Source: Oceanihabitans sp. IOP_32
Lineage (GTDB): Bacteria; Bacteroidota; Bacteroidia; Flavobacteriales; Flavobacteriaceae
NCBI RefSeq assembly: GCF_009498295.1
Contig: NZ_CP040813.1
Span: 2,053,001 to 2,117,000 of the forward strand
Direction of reading: 5' to 3'
DNA length: 64,000 bases
A model generated the notes under the pieces. It worked only from the letters and a program-made list of their open reading frames with translations, did not search any database and was not told the DNA's origin. Position numbers and translations under genes: made by a program. Of this stretch, positions 1-9,476 are shown piece after piece. Each line of letters opens with the position of its first letter. Within the stretch, counting starts at the first letter, position 1.

Positions 1-1
1 G

Positions 2-3000
2 AATAAAAGCATCAAATTTTTAATCGAGAACAAGCTAGTAGCCGTTCTACTACTTGCACTTTTTATTGCTTGGGGAGTCGTAAACGCCCCGTTTGAATGG
101 AATACAGGCTCACTTCCTCGAGACCCTGTTGCCGTAGATGCCATACCAGATATTGGCGAAAACCAACAAATTGTATTTACTAAATGGGATGGTCGTTCCC
201 CTCAAGATATTGAGGATCAAATTACTTATCCTCTAACCACATCGCTTCTTGGTATTCCGGGGGTTAAAACAATACGTAGTTCATCTATGTTCGGGTTTTC
301 GAGCATTTATATCATTTTCGAAGAAGATATTGAATTTTATTGGAGCAGAAGCCGAATACTTGAAAAATTAAACTCATTACCAGCCGGACTTCTACCAGAA
401 GGCGTTAATCCAGCTCTAGGTCCCGATGCCACAGGATTAGGGCAAATATATTGGTACACCCTTGAGGGACGTGATAAAGATGGTAATGTTACAGGTGGAT
501 GGGATTTACAAGAATTAAGAAGCATTCAAGACTTCTACGTGAAATATGCGTTGTCATCTGCGAGTGGCGTTTCAGAAGTGGCTTCCATCGGCGGATATGT
601 TTTGGAATATCAAGTGGATGTTAATCCCGAATTAATGCGGCAATACAACATAGGCTTGAGTGAGGTTGTAAAAGCAGTAAAACAAAGCAACAAAGATGTT
701 GGTGCACAAACGCTTGAAATCAACCAAGCTGAATACCTTATAAGAGGATTGGGTTATATTAAGAAACTATCTGATTTAGAAAACGCGGTAGTTACTTCAA
801 AAGATTTTACATCCATCCGTATAAAGGATATTGCGAAAGTAACACACGGTCCTGCTACAAGAAGAGGCTTATTGGACAAGGAAGGAGCCGAGGTTGTTGG
901 TGGTGTTGTAGTGGCTCGTTATGGGGCCAATCCTATGGAAGTCATCAACAATGTTAAAGAAAAAATAAACGAGTTAAGTTCTGGGCTTCCATCAAAAACA
1001 TTAAGCGATGGGAGGACTTCGCAATTAACCATCGTACCCTTTTATGATAGAACAGAACTCATTCAGGAAACCTTGGGGACACTTGATGAAGCCCTTACAT
1101 TAGAAATTTTAATTACCATTTTCGTGATTATTATAATGGTATTTAATTTAAGGGCCTCGGTATTGATTTCAGGATTATTACCTGTTGCGGTTTTGATGGT
1201 CTTTATTTCTATGAAACTGTTCAATGTCGATGCCAATATCGTGGCCTTATCCGGTATTGCAATTGCTATTGGTACAATGGTGGATGTGGGTGTTATCCTT
1301 TCAGAAAATGTGCTGCGGCATATTGATGAAAATGAAGAAAAGCTACCTATGAATACGGTAGTTTATAATGCGACTGCCGAAGTTTCTGGCGCCATCTTAA
1401 CGGCAGTAATGACCACTATTATTAGTTTCATTCCTGTATTTACTATGATTGGTGCAGAAGGGAAATTGTTTAGGCCATTGGCATTTACAAAAACGGCAGC
1501 ACTCACCGCATCTCTTATTGTTGCCCTATTTTTAATTCCACCATTTGCGGCCTATTTATTTAAAAAGAGAAATTTAAAAACTTCTGTTAGTTATATGCTA
1601 AATGGAGCATTGATTGTTTTTGGCGTTTTATCTTTAATTTTAGGCTATCCGCTTGGATTAATATTAGTTGCATTTGGCGTTGTTGGCTTCCTTTCACTAA
1701 AGGAAAAGATTACGTCAAAACGCGCCAACATCATCAATATATTTGTTTCGGCTTTTGCTATCATATTCCTATTGGCGGAATATTGGAGACCACTGGGAGT
1801 AGATAGAAGTATCCTTATAAACTTAATCTTCGTTGGTCTTATCTGTTTTGGTCTTTTGGGTGTATTTACACTTTTTAGAAATTATTATGTTCGAATTTTA
1901 AATTGGGCATTGCGTAATAAGCTGTTATTTCTTTCGATACCAACTGCCATTGTAATTTTTGGAGTGATGATTATGCGTAATACTGGTAAAGAGTTTATGC
2001 CTTCACTCAATGAGGGTTCATTCCTGTTAATGCCCACTTCAATGCCACACGCAGGTGTGGAGGAAAATAAACGCGTCCTACAGCAACTCGATATGGCCGT
2101 TGCGAGCATTCCAGAAATTGAAACTGTAGTCGGTAAATCTGGGCGTACAGAATCAGCATTAGACCCTGCACCGTTATCGATGTATGAGAATGTTATTCAA
2201 TATAAATCTGAATATATTTTAAATGAAAATCGCAAAAGACAACGCTTTAAGGTAAACGAAGACGGCTTATTTGTTTTAAAGGATGGCAGTTTAGTAACCA
2301 ACCCTAATAGCGAAATTGAAGTAGAAGATGATGACTATAAAGCCTCAAAAATTACAGACCCATTCTCTGTGACAAGTTCACAGCTCATTCCAGATGACGA
2401 TGGAGAGTACTTTAGAAATTGGCGACCTGAAATTGAATCGCCAGACGATATTTGGAAAGAAATCGTAAGGGTTACAAAGCTTCCAGGTGTTACTTCTGCA
2501 CCCAAGCTACAGCCCATAGAAACACGCTTGGTGATGCTACAGACTGGTATGCGAGCACCTATGGGGATTAAGGTAAAAGGACAGGATTTAAAAGAAATTG
2601 AGGCGTTTGGGGTACAATTGGAAGATATCTTAAAACAAGCAGAGGGTGTAAAGGATGAAGCAGTTTTTGCCGACCGTATTGTGGGGAAACCCTACCTACT
2701 TATTGATATTGACAGAGAACGACTTGCGCGCTATGGTATAACCATAGAACAGGTACAGCAAGTTATCCAGGTCTCTGTAGGTGGTATGGTGCTCTCGCAA
2801 ACGGTAGAAGGAAGAGAACGCTACGGCATTCGTGTGCGCTATCCCAGAGAATTACGTGCAAATCCAAATGACTTAAAAGACATTTATGTTCCAGTAGAAA
2901 AAGGGAGTCCGGTTCCGTTAAGTGAGTTGGCTACTATAAGATACGAACAAGGGCCGCAGGTCATTAAAAGTGAGGATACTTTTTTAGTTGGCTATGTACT

Positions 3001-3736
3001 TTTTGATAAATTAGATGGTTTCGCCGAAGTAGATGTGGTGGAAAATGCCCAAGCCCTTATTCAAGAAAAAATTGACAATGGCGAATTGACCGTTCCAAAG
3101 GGTATCAATTATCAATTTACGGGAACGTATGAAAATCAGTTACGAGCAGAAAAAACATTGAGCGTGGTAGTACCTCTGGCTTTGGCTATTATTTTTCTAA
3201 TCCTATATTTCCAGTTCCGTTCTGTTGGAACGTCATTAATGGTCTTTACTGGAATTGCTGTCGCCTTTGCGGGAGGTTTTTTAATGATATGGTTCTACGG
3301 CCAAGATTGGTTCTTAAACTTCAGCTTTTTCGGAGAAAATTTACGAGACCTCTTTCAAATGCACACCATTAATTTAAGTGTCGCTGTATGGGTTGGTTTT
3401 ATTGCTCTATTCGGTATTGCTACCGATGATGGCGTAGTAATGGCTACCTACCTTACGCAAACCTTTGACAAAAACAAACCTAAAGATAGAAAAAGCATTA
3501 GGGCATCCGTAGTTGAGGCAGGAGAAAAACGTATCCGTCCGTGTTTAATGACAACGGCGACAACTATTCTTGCTTTGTTGCCTGTATTAACATCAACAGG
3601 TCGAGGGAGTGATATAATGATTCCAATGGCTATTCCTTCTTTTGGTGGGATGTTAATTGCACTTATAACCCTATTTGTTGTGCCAGTTTTATTTAGCTGG
3701 AAAGAAGAATTTCAATTAAAACGAGCTACAAAATGA
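2..3736 (+). CDS. cusA: CusA-type heavy-metal RND efflux permease (5' end outside window)
   Basis: Inner-membrane proton-driven pump of a tripartite Cu(I)/Ag(I) exporter. The frame is open from base 2 without a stop, so the start codon lies just left of the window; the visible N-terminus already holds the first membrane helix and the periplasmic porter domain. The TM4 motif GIAIAIGTMVDVGVILSEN resembles the monovalent-metal (HME4, CusA) group rather than the DFG-type CzcA group, and a Met-containing segment MLQTGMRAPMGIKVKG matches the CusA cleft region. About 100 strongly hydrophobic residues (roughly bases 1570-1890) sit between TM6 and TM7, where E. coli CusA has a short linker, so this protein probably has extra helices. 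Its TGA overlaps the ATG of the TolC gene (ATGA), so the two are translationally coupled. The adaptor partner is probably the CusB gene at 11465. Confidence 0.93.
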   Translation, partial: NKSIKFLIENKLVAVLLLALFIAWGVVNAPFEWNTGSLPRDPVAVDAIPDIGENQQIVFTKWDGRSPQDIEDQITYPLTTSLLGIPGVKTIRSSSMFGFSSIYIIFEEDIEFYWSRSRILEKLNSLPAGLLPEGVNPALGPDATGLGQIYWYTLEGRDKDGNVTGGWDLQELRSIQDFYVKYALSSASGVSEVASIGGYVLEYQVDVNPELMRQYNIGLSEVVKAVKQSNKDVGAQTLEINQAEYLIRGLGYIKKLSDLENAVVTSKDFTSIRIKDIAKVTHGPATRRGLLDKEGAEVVGGVVVARYGANPMEVINNVKEKINELSSGLPSKTLSDGRTSQLTIVPFYDRTELIQETLGTLDEALTLEILITIFVIIIMVFNLRASVLISGLLPVAVLMVFISMKLFNVDANIVALSGIAIAIGTMVDVGVILSENVLRHIDENEEKLPMNTVVYNATAEVSGAILTAVMTTIISFIPVFTMIGAEGKLFRPLAFTKTAALTASLIVALFLIPPFAAYLFKKRNLKTSVSYMLNGALIVFGVLSLILGYPLGLILVAFGVVGFLSLKEKITSKRANIINIFVSAFAIIFLLAEYWRPLGVDRSILINLIFVGLICFGLLGVFTLFRNYYVRILNWALRNKLLFLSIPTAIVIFGVMIMRNTGKEFMPSLNEGSFLLMPTSMPHAGVEENKRVLQQLDMAVASIPEIETVVGKSGRTESALDPAPLSMYENVIQYKSEYILNENRKRQRFKVNEDGLFVLKDGSLVTNPNSEIEVEDDDYKASKITDPFSVTSSQLIPDDDGEYFRNWRPEIESPDDIWKEIVRVTKLPGVTSAPKLQPIETRLVMLQTGMRAPMGIKVKGQDLKEIEAFGVQLEDILKQAEGVKDEAVFADRIVGKPYLLIDIDRERLARYGITIEQVQQVIQVSVGGMVLSQTVEGRERYGIRVRYPRELRANPNDLKDIYVPVEKGSPVPLSELATIRYEQGPQVIKSEDTFLVGYVLFDKLDGFAEVDVVENAQALIQEKIDNGELTVPKGINYQFTGTYENQLRAEKTLSVVVPLALAIIFLILYFQFRSVGTSLMVFTGIAVAFAGGFLMIWFYGQDWFLNFSFFGENLRDLFQMHTINLSVAVWVGFIALFGIATDDGVVMATYLTQTFDKNKPKDRKSIRASVVEAGEKRIRPCLMTTATTILALLPVLTSTGRGSDIMIPMAIPSFGGMLIALITLFVVPVLFSWKEEFQLKRATK

Positions 3737-4944
3737 GATATATAATTTTAATAGCACTTGTTTTTTTCGCTTTCGCGGAAGTAAATGCACAAGATTTAGC
3801 ATCCTATATTCAGGAAGCTGAAAAGAACAATCCAGAAATCCAAGCTTTTGAATTGCGGTACAATATCGCCGAAGAAAAAGTAAATGAAGTTAACAGCTTA
3901 CCAAATACTGAATTTAATTTTGGCGTTATGGCTATAGCTCCTGAAATGGATATGCCTATGGAGCAATTTAGTGCCTCTGTAATGCAAATGTTACCGTGGT
4001 TCGGGACCATTTCAGCAAGGGAAAATTATGCATCATCTATAGCAGAAGCGCAATATGTTGATATAGCAATTGCGAAAAGAAAACTTTCATTGTCAGTATC
4101 CCAGTCATATTATAAACTTTATGCCATACGTGCAAAACAGCTTATTCTGGATGAAAACATTGAACTTTTACAAACCTATGAACGCCTAGCATTAACTTCA
4201 TTGGAAGTTGGTAAAGCATCAGCTGTTGATGTACTTCGCCTTCAAATAAGGCAAAACGAATTAGTTCAACAAAAGGAAGTGCTAGAACAGGGTTTTCAGG
4301 CAGAACAGACGCTGTTCAATAACCTTTTGAATCGTGAAGAAAATATGTCGGTGGATGTTGTGGAAGAAATGATGATTCCGGACGTTGACCCTCTGGTTTT
4401 AAATGAGAACCTTCAAATAAACCCGGAACTTATTAAATATGATAAGTTATATGAATCTGTTGAGCAGTCAGAGCTGTTAAACCAAAAGGAAAGTGGTCCT
4501 ATGGTAGGGTTTGGAGTGCAGTATATTAACCAAGAAAATAGTCCAATGATAACTAGCTCTTTTAAAGATATGGTTATGCCTATGCTTTCTATTTCTATTC
4601 CCATTTTTAATAATAAATATAAGTCTGTGACAAGACAAAATGAGTTGAAACAACTAGAAATAAAATTTCAAAAAGAGGATAGGTTGAATAAGTTAGAAAC
4701 ACTTTTGGCGCAAGGGCTTTATAATAGAAATGCGACAAGAATTAAGTTCAATGTACAAACCGATAATTTGAAACAGGCCATTGATGCCGAGGAAATTCTT
4801 ATGAAAAACTACGAAACTGGAGCTATAGATTTTAATGATGTGTTAGATGTACAGGAATTGCAGTTAAAGTTTCAAATCAATTTAATCGATTCCATTAAAG
4901 AGTATTTTACAGAATATGCTTTAATAAATTATTTAACAAGATAA
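3733..4944 (+). CDS. TolC-family outer-membrane efflux protein (CusC-like)
   Basis: Outer-membrane exit duct for the upstream CusA pump. The 403 residues begin with a signal peptide (MRYIILIALVFFAFAEVNAQ). The rest is the long amphipathic helical repeat of the OEP/TolC family, with two similar halves (AEKNNPEIQAFELRYNI near the N-terminus; NPELIKYDKLYESVEQSE near the middle). There is no lipobox, unlike E. coli CusC, so it is probably not lipid-anchored. It overlaps the pump gene by 4 bp, and 48 bp separate it from the multicopper oxidase gene, which fits one operon. Confidence 0.9.
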   Translation: MRYIILIALVFFAFAEVNAQDLASYIQEAEKNNPEIQAFELRYNIAEEKVNEVNSLPNTEFNFGVMAIAPEMDMPMEQFSASVMQMLPWFGTISARENYASSIAEAQYVDIAIAKRKLSLSVSQSYYKLYAIRAKQLILDENIELLQTYERLALTSLEVGKASAVDVLRLQIRQNELVQQKEVLEQGFQAEQTLFNNLLNREENMSVDVVEEMMIPDVDPLVLNENLQINPELIKYDKLYESVEQSELLNQKESGPMVGFGVQYINQENSPMITSSFKDMVMPMLSISIPIFNNKYKSVTRQNELKQLEIKFQKEDRLNKLETLLAQGLYNRNATRIKFNVQTDNLKQAIDAEEILMKNYETGAIDFNDVLDVQELQLKFQINLIDSIKEYFTEYALINYLTR

Positions 4945-4992
4945 AAAATTGAACTAGGCCAAATTGGCTTTTGAACACTAAAATAAAGAATT

Positions 4993-7365
4993 ATGATTAG
5001 AAAGATAACAATACTATTTGTACTTCTCGTTTCATTTGAAAGTGTTGCACAAGTAGGAACCAACGGACAAGATAGAAAAGAAGAAGGACGACCTATTAAA
5101 GAGTATAACCTTACCATTGAAGAAAATAAAATGACGCTTGGTGGTGTTACTGCTAATGCAATGACTATCAATGGTGATATTCCAGGACCCGTTTTGGAAT
5201 TTAATATAGGAGACCTTGCCATTATTAATGTAACCAATAAAATGGATGAAGAAACTTCAGTGCATTGGCACGGATTGATACTTCCCAATTTTTACGACGG
5301 GGTTCCATATTTAACTACCCCACCGATTGAGCCAGGAACAACTTTCCAATACAGGATTCCAATCAACCAATCGGGAACATATTGGTACCATTCCCACACA
5401 ATGCTACAAGAACAAAAAGGTGTTTATGGGTCTATTATCATTCATCCAAAAGAGAAAACCTTGGAATATGATAAAGATTTAGTCGTGGTATTATCAGATT
5501 GGACCAATGAAAAACCAATGAATGTATTACGAAACCTTAAAAGAGGTAACGAGTGGTATCAAGTTAAAAAAGGCACAGCAGTGCCATTAAGTAGGGTCAT
5601 TTCAGAAGGTGCCTTTGGTGCTCAACTTAAATTTTGGAGAGACCGTATGGAAGGGGCTGATATTGCAGACATTTATTATCCCGCATTTTTGTCCAACGGT
5701 AAAAAACTGGCAGAGTATCCAGAATTTACGGCTGGCGAAAAAGTAAGGCTTCGCTTCATTAACGCATCGGCTTCTACCTATTATTGGATGGATTTCGGAG
5801 GGGGTAACCCAATGGTTGTTTCAAGTGACGGTATTGATGTGGAACCTATATCAAAAAGTCGCTTCCTTTTTGGTATTGCTGAAACCTACGATGTAATTGT
5901 CACCATTCCAGAAGGTACAGTTGAAATTACTGCCACGGCACAGGATGGCTCTGGTGATACCTCTTTACGTATAGGACAAGGAACACTTTATCCCGCAGAA
6001 AGAATTGACAGACCAGACAAAGTGGAAATGATGAAGCAAATGGCTAAAATGGATATGAAAATGGGAGCACCTGCAATGGTTGGAAACAAGAAGAAGAATA
6101 CACCCGAAGTTTTAATGCAGAAGTACGGAATGAAGATGAATATGAAGGACGGCGAGATGAAAATGGGGAACGATAAGATGTCGATGAAAGATGGCAAAAT
6201 GAATGACCAAATGGATATGAAGATGGATGATACAATGGGAATGAAAAAAGACTCGATGTCAATGAGCCATAATGGAGCATCAAATAAAATGGAAGGTCAT
6301 ATGCACAATATGCCAATGATGCAGAAGGATTCTACTTCTTTTGATTATGAGGAGCGAAAGACATACTTCAACTATGATTTTTTAGAGGCAAAAGAAAAAA
6401 CTGAATTTAAGGCAGATTTACCAGTAAATGAAGTGTTGCTTAACCTAACAGGTAATATGAATCGCTATGTATGGAGTATGAATGGGGTTCCATTATCAGA
6501 AACCGATAAGATAAATATAAAAGGAGGCGAGGTAACCAGAATTACATTAAATAACCTGACTATGATGCACCATCCAATGCACTTGCACGGTCATTACTTC
6601 AGGGTCATTAATGAAAAAGGAGAACGTTCCCCATTAAAGCATACCGTGAACGTACCACCAATGCAGAAAGTTATTATTGAATTTTATAACGAAGAGTATG
6701 GCGATTGGTTCTTTCATTGTCACGTATTGTACCATATGATGGGTGGTATGGCAAGAGTGTTTAGTTACGATACCCCAAGGGATGATAGAATGAAAGATTA
6801 TCCAGTTCAGAAACTTATCGATGAGACAGACCATTATTATTCGTGGGGATTGGCTCGTGCAGGTTCAAATTTTAATGAACTCTTTTTAACGTCGAGCAAT
6901 ATCCGAAATGAATTTGGTTTGAGAACAGAGTTCGATTACGACCAAAATCTTGAAGCCGAAATAAGTTATAATAGGTATCTGAACGATTGGGTACGTGTTT
7001 ATGCAGGAGTAAATACCGAAACGTCAACACCAGATTCTTACGATACATTTAATACCGTAGGATTGGTTGGTGTAAAGTATTTTACGCCTTATAGATTTAA
7101 TGTAGATGTGAGTATGGACCATCAGCTACGCCCAAGAATACGTTTGGACAGAGAATTATTGATTTTTCCAAGAATTTTTTTGGAAGGCGAATACGAATAC
7201 AGAGCAGATTTTGGATGGGTCAATGATTTAGAGAATAATAAATCATTTGAAAGCGAAACACAATGGTTGGTAGGGGTTGCATACATTCTTTCGCGCAATT
7301 TTTCAATCCAAGCTAACTACAATAACCGATATGGATTGGGTGGTGGACTATTAGCAAGATTTTAA
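4993..7365 (+). CDS. multicopper oxidase with C-terminal CopB-like beta-barrel
   Basis: Periplasmic copper-tolerance oxidase (CopA/CueO/PcoA role: oxidises Cu(I) to the less toxic Cu(II)). A signal peptide (MIRKITILFVLLVSFESVAQ) is followed by cupredoxin domains. All four copper clusters are visible: HWHG (about residue 92), YHSH (about 132), HPMHLHGH (about 526) and HCHVLYHMMGGM (about 575). Residues about 340-450 form a Met/Lys/Asp-rich linker with many MKM and MDM units, like the Met-rich copper-binding inserts of CopA. The last about 175 residues, after ETDHYYSW, show alternating aromatic beta-strands ending in Phe, like the outer-membrane CopB barrel, so this looks like a CopA-CopB fusion. 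The oxidase assignment is firm. The barrel assignment is inferred from strand pattern and the terminal Phe. Confidence 0.92.
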   Translation: MIRKITILFVLLVSFESVAQVGTNGQDRKEEGRPIKEYNLTIEENKMTLGGVTANAMTINGDIPGPVLEFNIGDLAIINVTNKMDEETSVHWHGLILPNFYDGVPYLTTPPIEPGTTFQYRIPINQSGTYWYHSHTMLQEQKGVYGSIIIHPKEKTLEYDKDLVVVLSDWTNEKPMNVLRNLKRGNEWYQVKKGTAVPLSRVISEGAFGAQLKFWRDRMEGADIADIYYPAFLSNGKKLAEYPEFTAGEKVRLRFINASASTYYWMDFGGGNPMVVSSDGIDVEPISKSRFLFGIAETYDVIVTIPEGTVEITATAQDGSGDTSLRIGQGTLYPAERIDRPDKVEMMKQMAKMDMKMGAPAMVGNKKKNTPEVLMQKYGMKMNMKDGEMKMGNDKMSMKDGKMNDQMDMKMDDTMGMKKDSMSMSHNGASNKMEGHMHNMPMMQKDSTSFDYEERKTYFNYDFLEAKEKTEFKADLPVNEVLLNLTGNMNRYVWSMNGVPLSETDKINIKGGEVTRITLNNLTMMHHPMHLHGHYFRVINEKGERSPLKHTVNVPPMQKVIIEFYNEEYGDWFFHCHVLYHMMGGMARVFSYDTPRDDRMKDYPVQKLIDETDHYYSWGLARAGSNFNELFLTSSNIRNEFGLRTEFDYDQNLEAEISYNRYLNDWVRVYAGVNTETSTPDSYDTFNTVGLVGVKYFTPYRFNVDVSMDHQLRPRIRLDRELLIFPRIFLEGEYEYRADFGWVNDLENNKSFESETQWLVGVAYILSRNFSIQANYNNRYGLGGGLLARF

Positions 7366-7386
7366 ACAACTAAAAATTAAAAAAAG

Positions 7387-7773
7387 ATGAACTATTATTT
7401 TAATAAAACAATCAATGGAACCTTCGAAGAGGTCATAGAGAAAGTGACACAAGGATTAAAGGAAGAAGGTTTTGGAATCCTTACAGAAATTGATGTAACA
7501 GAAACACTAAAGAAAAAACTGGATATAGACTTTAAAAAGTATAGGATACTCGGAGCTTGTAATCCGCCCTATGCACATAAAGCTTTGCAAGCAGAAGATA
7601 AAATTGGAACGATGTTGCCCTGCAATGTCATAGTACAGGAAATCGAAGCAGGTATCATTGAAGTTGCGGCCGTAAACCCAATGGCTTCAATGCAAGCTGT
7701 AAAAAATGAAAAATTGAATGAGGTAGCCAGCGAAATAACTGCAATGTTGGAAAACGTCATTGAAAAATTATAA
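7387..7773 (+). CDS. DUF302 domain protein
   Basis: Small soluble protein of 128 residues with the DUF302 pattern: an N-terminal FEEVIEKVTQGLKEEGFGIL segment, then YRILGACNPPYAHKAL with the conserved Cys-Asn-Pro, and LPCNVIVQE. There is no signal peptide, so it is probably cytoplasmic. DUF302 proteins commonly sit in metal-resistance clusters of Bacteroidota and Proteobacteria, but their biochemical role is unknown. The two cysteines (ACNPP and LPCN) could bind metal, which is inference. It starts 21 bp after the multicopper oxidase, within the same plus-strand run. Confidence 0.85.
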   Translation: MNYYFNKTINGTFEEVIEKVTQGLKEEGFGILTEIDVTETLKKKLDIDFKKYRILGACNPPYAHKALQAEDKIGTMLPCNVIVQEIEAGIIEVAAVNPMASMQAVKNEKLNEVASEITAMLENVIEKL

Positions 7774-7830
7774 GACACTATAAAAAGGCAGTAATAATAA
7801 TTAATAAACACAAACTTAAATTAAAACAAA

Positions 7831-8433
7831 ATGAGCAAATTAAAATCAACATTAGGTATAGTTGCGATAGCATTCATAACCTTAACAGTAATGTCTTGTA
7901 AAGACAACAGCAAAGAACAAAATAGCACGGATGGAGACCATTCAGAAATGAACCACGATAACAGTGATGGTCATCACGACGGCGAAAAGAGGGAAATGGC
8001 AATGGGTGGAGATAGTAATACACAAGCGGTATTAAATGACTATTTCAACTTAAAGAATGCCTTGGTGGGAGATGATAATGGCAAAGCCAAAGAACTTGGG
8101 GCAACCCTAGCAACATCCTTAGGAAATTTTGACGCCTCACAATATAACGATACCCAGCAATCGGAATTAAAGGATATTGTAGAGGATGCAGTTGAACACG
8201 CAGTCCACATTTCAGAAAGTGATATAGCACACCAGCGCGAACATTTTAAAGTTTTAAGTAAAGATGTTATAGATATGGTTGCTATAACAGGAGCAGAGAT
8301 GAAGCTTTACGAGCAGTTTTGCCCTATGTATGATGGCGGTACAGCTTGGCTAAGTACTAAAGAGGAAGTGCGCAATCCATACTATGGTAGTCAAATGTTA
8401 AAATGCGGCAAAGTACAACGTGAAATTAACTAA
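7831..8433 (+). CDS. DUF3347 domain lipoprotein, copy 1
   Basis: Predicted periplasmic lipoprotein of 200 residues. The N-terminus ends in the lipobox TVMSCKDNS, followed by a His/Asp/Met-rich stretch (about residues 35-60) suited to metal binding. The rest is a DUF3347 domain, starting [10 protein letters not shown] and closing with [13 protein letters not shown], then NPYYGSQM and LKCGKVQ. The same domain is found at 8910 and at the C-terminus of the CusB adaptor at 11465. In other organisms DUF3347 is often fused to CusB-like adaptors, which suggests a metal-handover role. The stop is immediately followed by the ATG of the next gene. Confidence 0.87.
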   Translation: MSKLKSTLGIVAIAFITLTVMSCKDNSKEQNSTDGDHSEMNHDNSDGHHDGEKREMAMGGDSNTQAVLNDYFNLKNALVGDDNGKAKELGATLATSLGNFDASQYNDTQQSELKDIVEDAVEHAVHISESDIAHQREHFKVLSKDVIDMVAITGAEMKLYEQFCPMYDGGTAWLSTKEEVRNPYYGSQMLKCGKVQREIN

Positions 8434-8886
8434 ATGAAAATTGTAAAGATTATAGCAATAGTACTACTGGTAGCGTTCGTGGGAATTCAATTTATTCCGA
8501 CTACACGCAATCAAAGTGATACGGTACCCGAAACTGATTTTATGTTGGTTAACAATGTTCCGGAGAACATTCAAAATAAGTTACAGGTTTCCTGCTATGA
8601 TTGCCACAGTAATAATACGCAATACCCTTGGTACAATAAAATTCAACCCGTTGCTTGGTTTTTGGAAGACCATATTAAAGAAGGAAAAGCTGAACTTAAT
8701 TTCAACGAATGGGATTCATTATCCAGCCGAAGAAAAGCAAGTAAGTTAAGGTCTATTATCAAGCAGATTGAAAATGGCGAAATGCCTTTGGATTCTTACA
8801 CTTTGATACATAGTGAGGCAACATTTACAGAAGCTGAAGCAGAAGAGTTAATCAATTTTATCACACAATTAAAAGATAGTTTATAA
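8434..8886 (+). CDS. haem-binding domain protein (c-type CxxCH)
   Basis: Membrane-anchored or secreted protein of 150 residues with an N-terminal hydrophobic segment ([19 protein letters not shown]). It has one haem c attachment motif, [20 protein letters not shown], typical of the small Bacteroidota haem-binding domain family (PF14376 type). The remainder is helical and ends in a short acidic helix. It sits exactly between the two DUF3347 genes with no gap to the first. Its presence in the copper operon suggests a redox partner for the oxidase, or a target of copper stress, but that is inference from location. Confidence 0.85.
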   Translation: MKIVKIIAIVLLVAFVGIQFIPTTRNQSDTVPETDFMLVNNVPENIQNKLQVSCYDCHSNNTQYPWYNKIQPVAWFLEDHIKEGKAELNFNEWDSLSSRRKASKLRSIIKQIENGEMPLDSYTLIHSEATFTEAEAEELINFITQLKDSL

Positions 8887-8909
8887 ACAATAATTTAAAA
8901 GTAATTAAA

Positions 8910-9476
8910 ATGAAAAATTTAAAAATGAGTATTGCAGCAATGCTATTGTTAGCAGTTTCTTTTACCAATGCACAGGAAAAAGAAAAAATGAACCACGATC
9001 ACGGAGATATGAAAATGGACCATAGCAAAATGATGAATAAAAATAGTGACGCAAAAGCAGAAGCTATTTTAAGTGATTACTTTAATTTAAAAGATGCTTT
9101 AGTTGCGGACGATACAAAAAAGGCAGCACAAGCAGGAACAAAATTGGTAGCCACTCTTAAAGCATTTGATATGGGTAGTTATACAAAAGAACAACAAAAA
9201 GAGCTGGCCGATATCATAGAAGATGCTACCGAGCACGCAGAACATATTTCTGAAAGTGCCATAGACCACCAGCGCGAACATTTTAAGACCTTAAGTAAGG
9301 ACATAACAGATTTGGTAGCTATTACGGGAACAAAAAACACGCTTTACCAACAATTTTGCCCAATGTACGATAAAGGTAGTGCGTGGTTGAGTACCAGCAA
9401 AGAAGTAAAAAACCCATATTACGGTAGCAGAATGCTTAAATGTGGAAAAGTGCAAAAAACTATTCAAAATAGATAA
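8910..9476 (+). CDS. DUF3347 domain protein, copy 2
   Basis: Secreted periplasmic protein of 188 residues, a close paralogue of the gene at 7831. It has a cleavable signal peptide ending SFTNAQ instead of a lipobox, then a Met/His/Asp-rich segment ([15 protein letters not shown]), then DUF3347 with [23 protein letters not shown] and [13 protein letters not shown], ending [15 protein letters not shown]. One copy tethered and one soluble suggests the pair was duplicated and then given different locations. It is the last gene before a structured non-coding gap of about 400 bp, so it may end a transcript. Confidence 0.87.
   Translation: MKNLKMSIAAMLLLAVSFTNAQEKEKMNHDHGDMKMDHSKMMNKNSDAKAEAILSDYFNLKDALVADDTKKAAQAGTKLVATLKAFDMGSYTKEQQKELADIIEDATEHAEHISESAIDHQREHFKTLSKDITDLVAITGTKNTLYQQFCPMYDKGSAWLSTSKEVKNPYYGSRMLKCGKVQKTIQNR

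Noticed and set aside
4957-4971. GCCAAATTGGC hairpin between TolC and the oxidase as a terminator
   Set aside because: The stem is too short, with almost no loop and no long T-run. The genes look co-transcribed.
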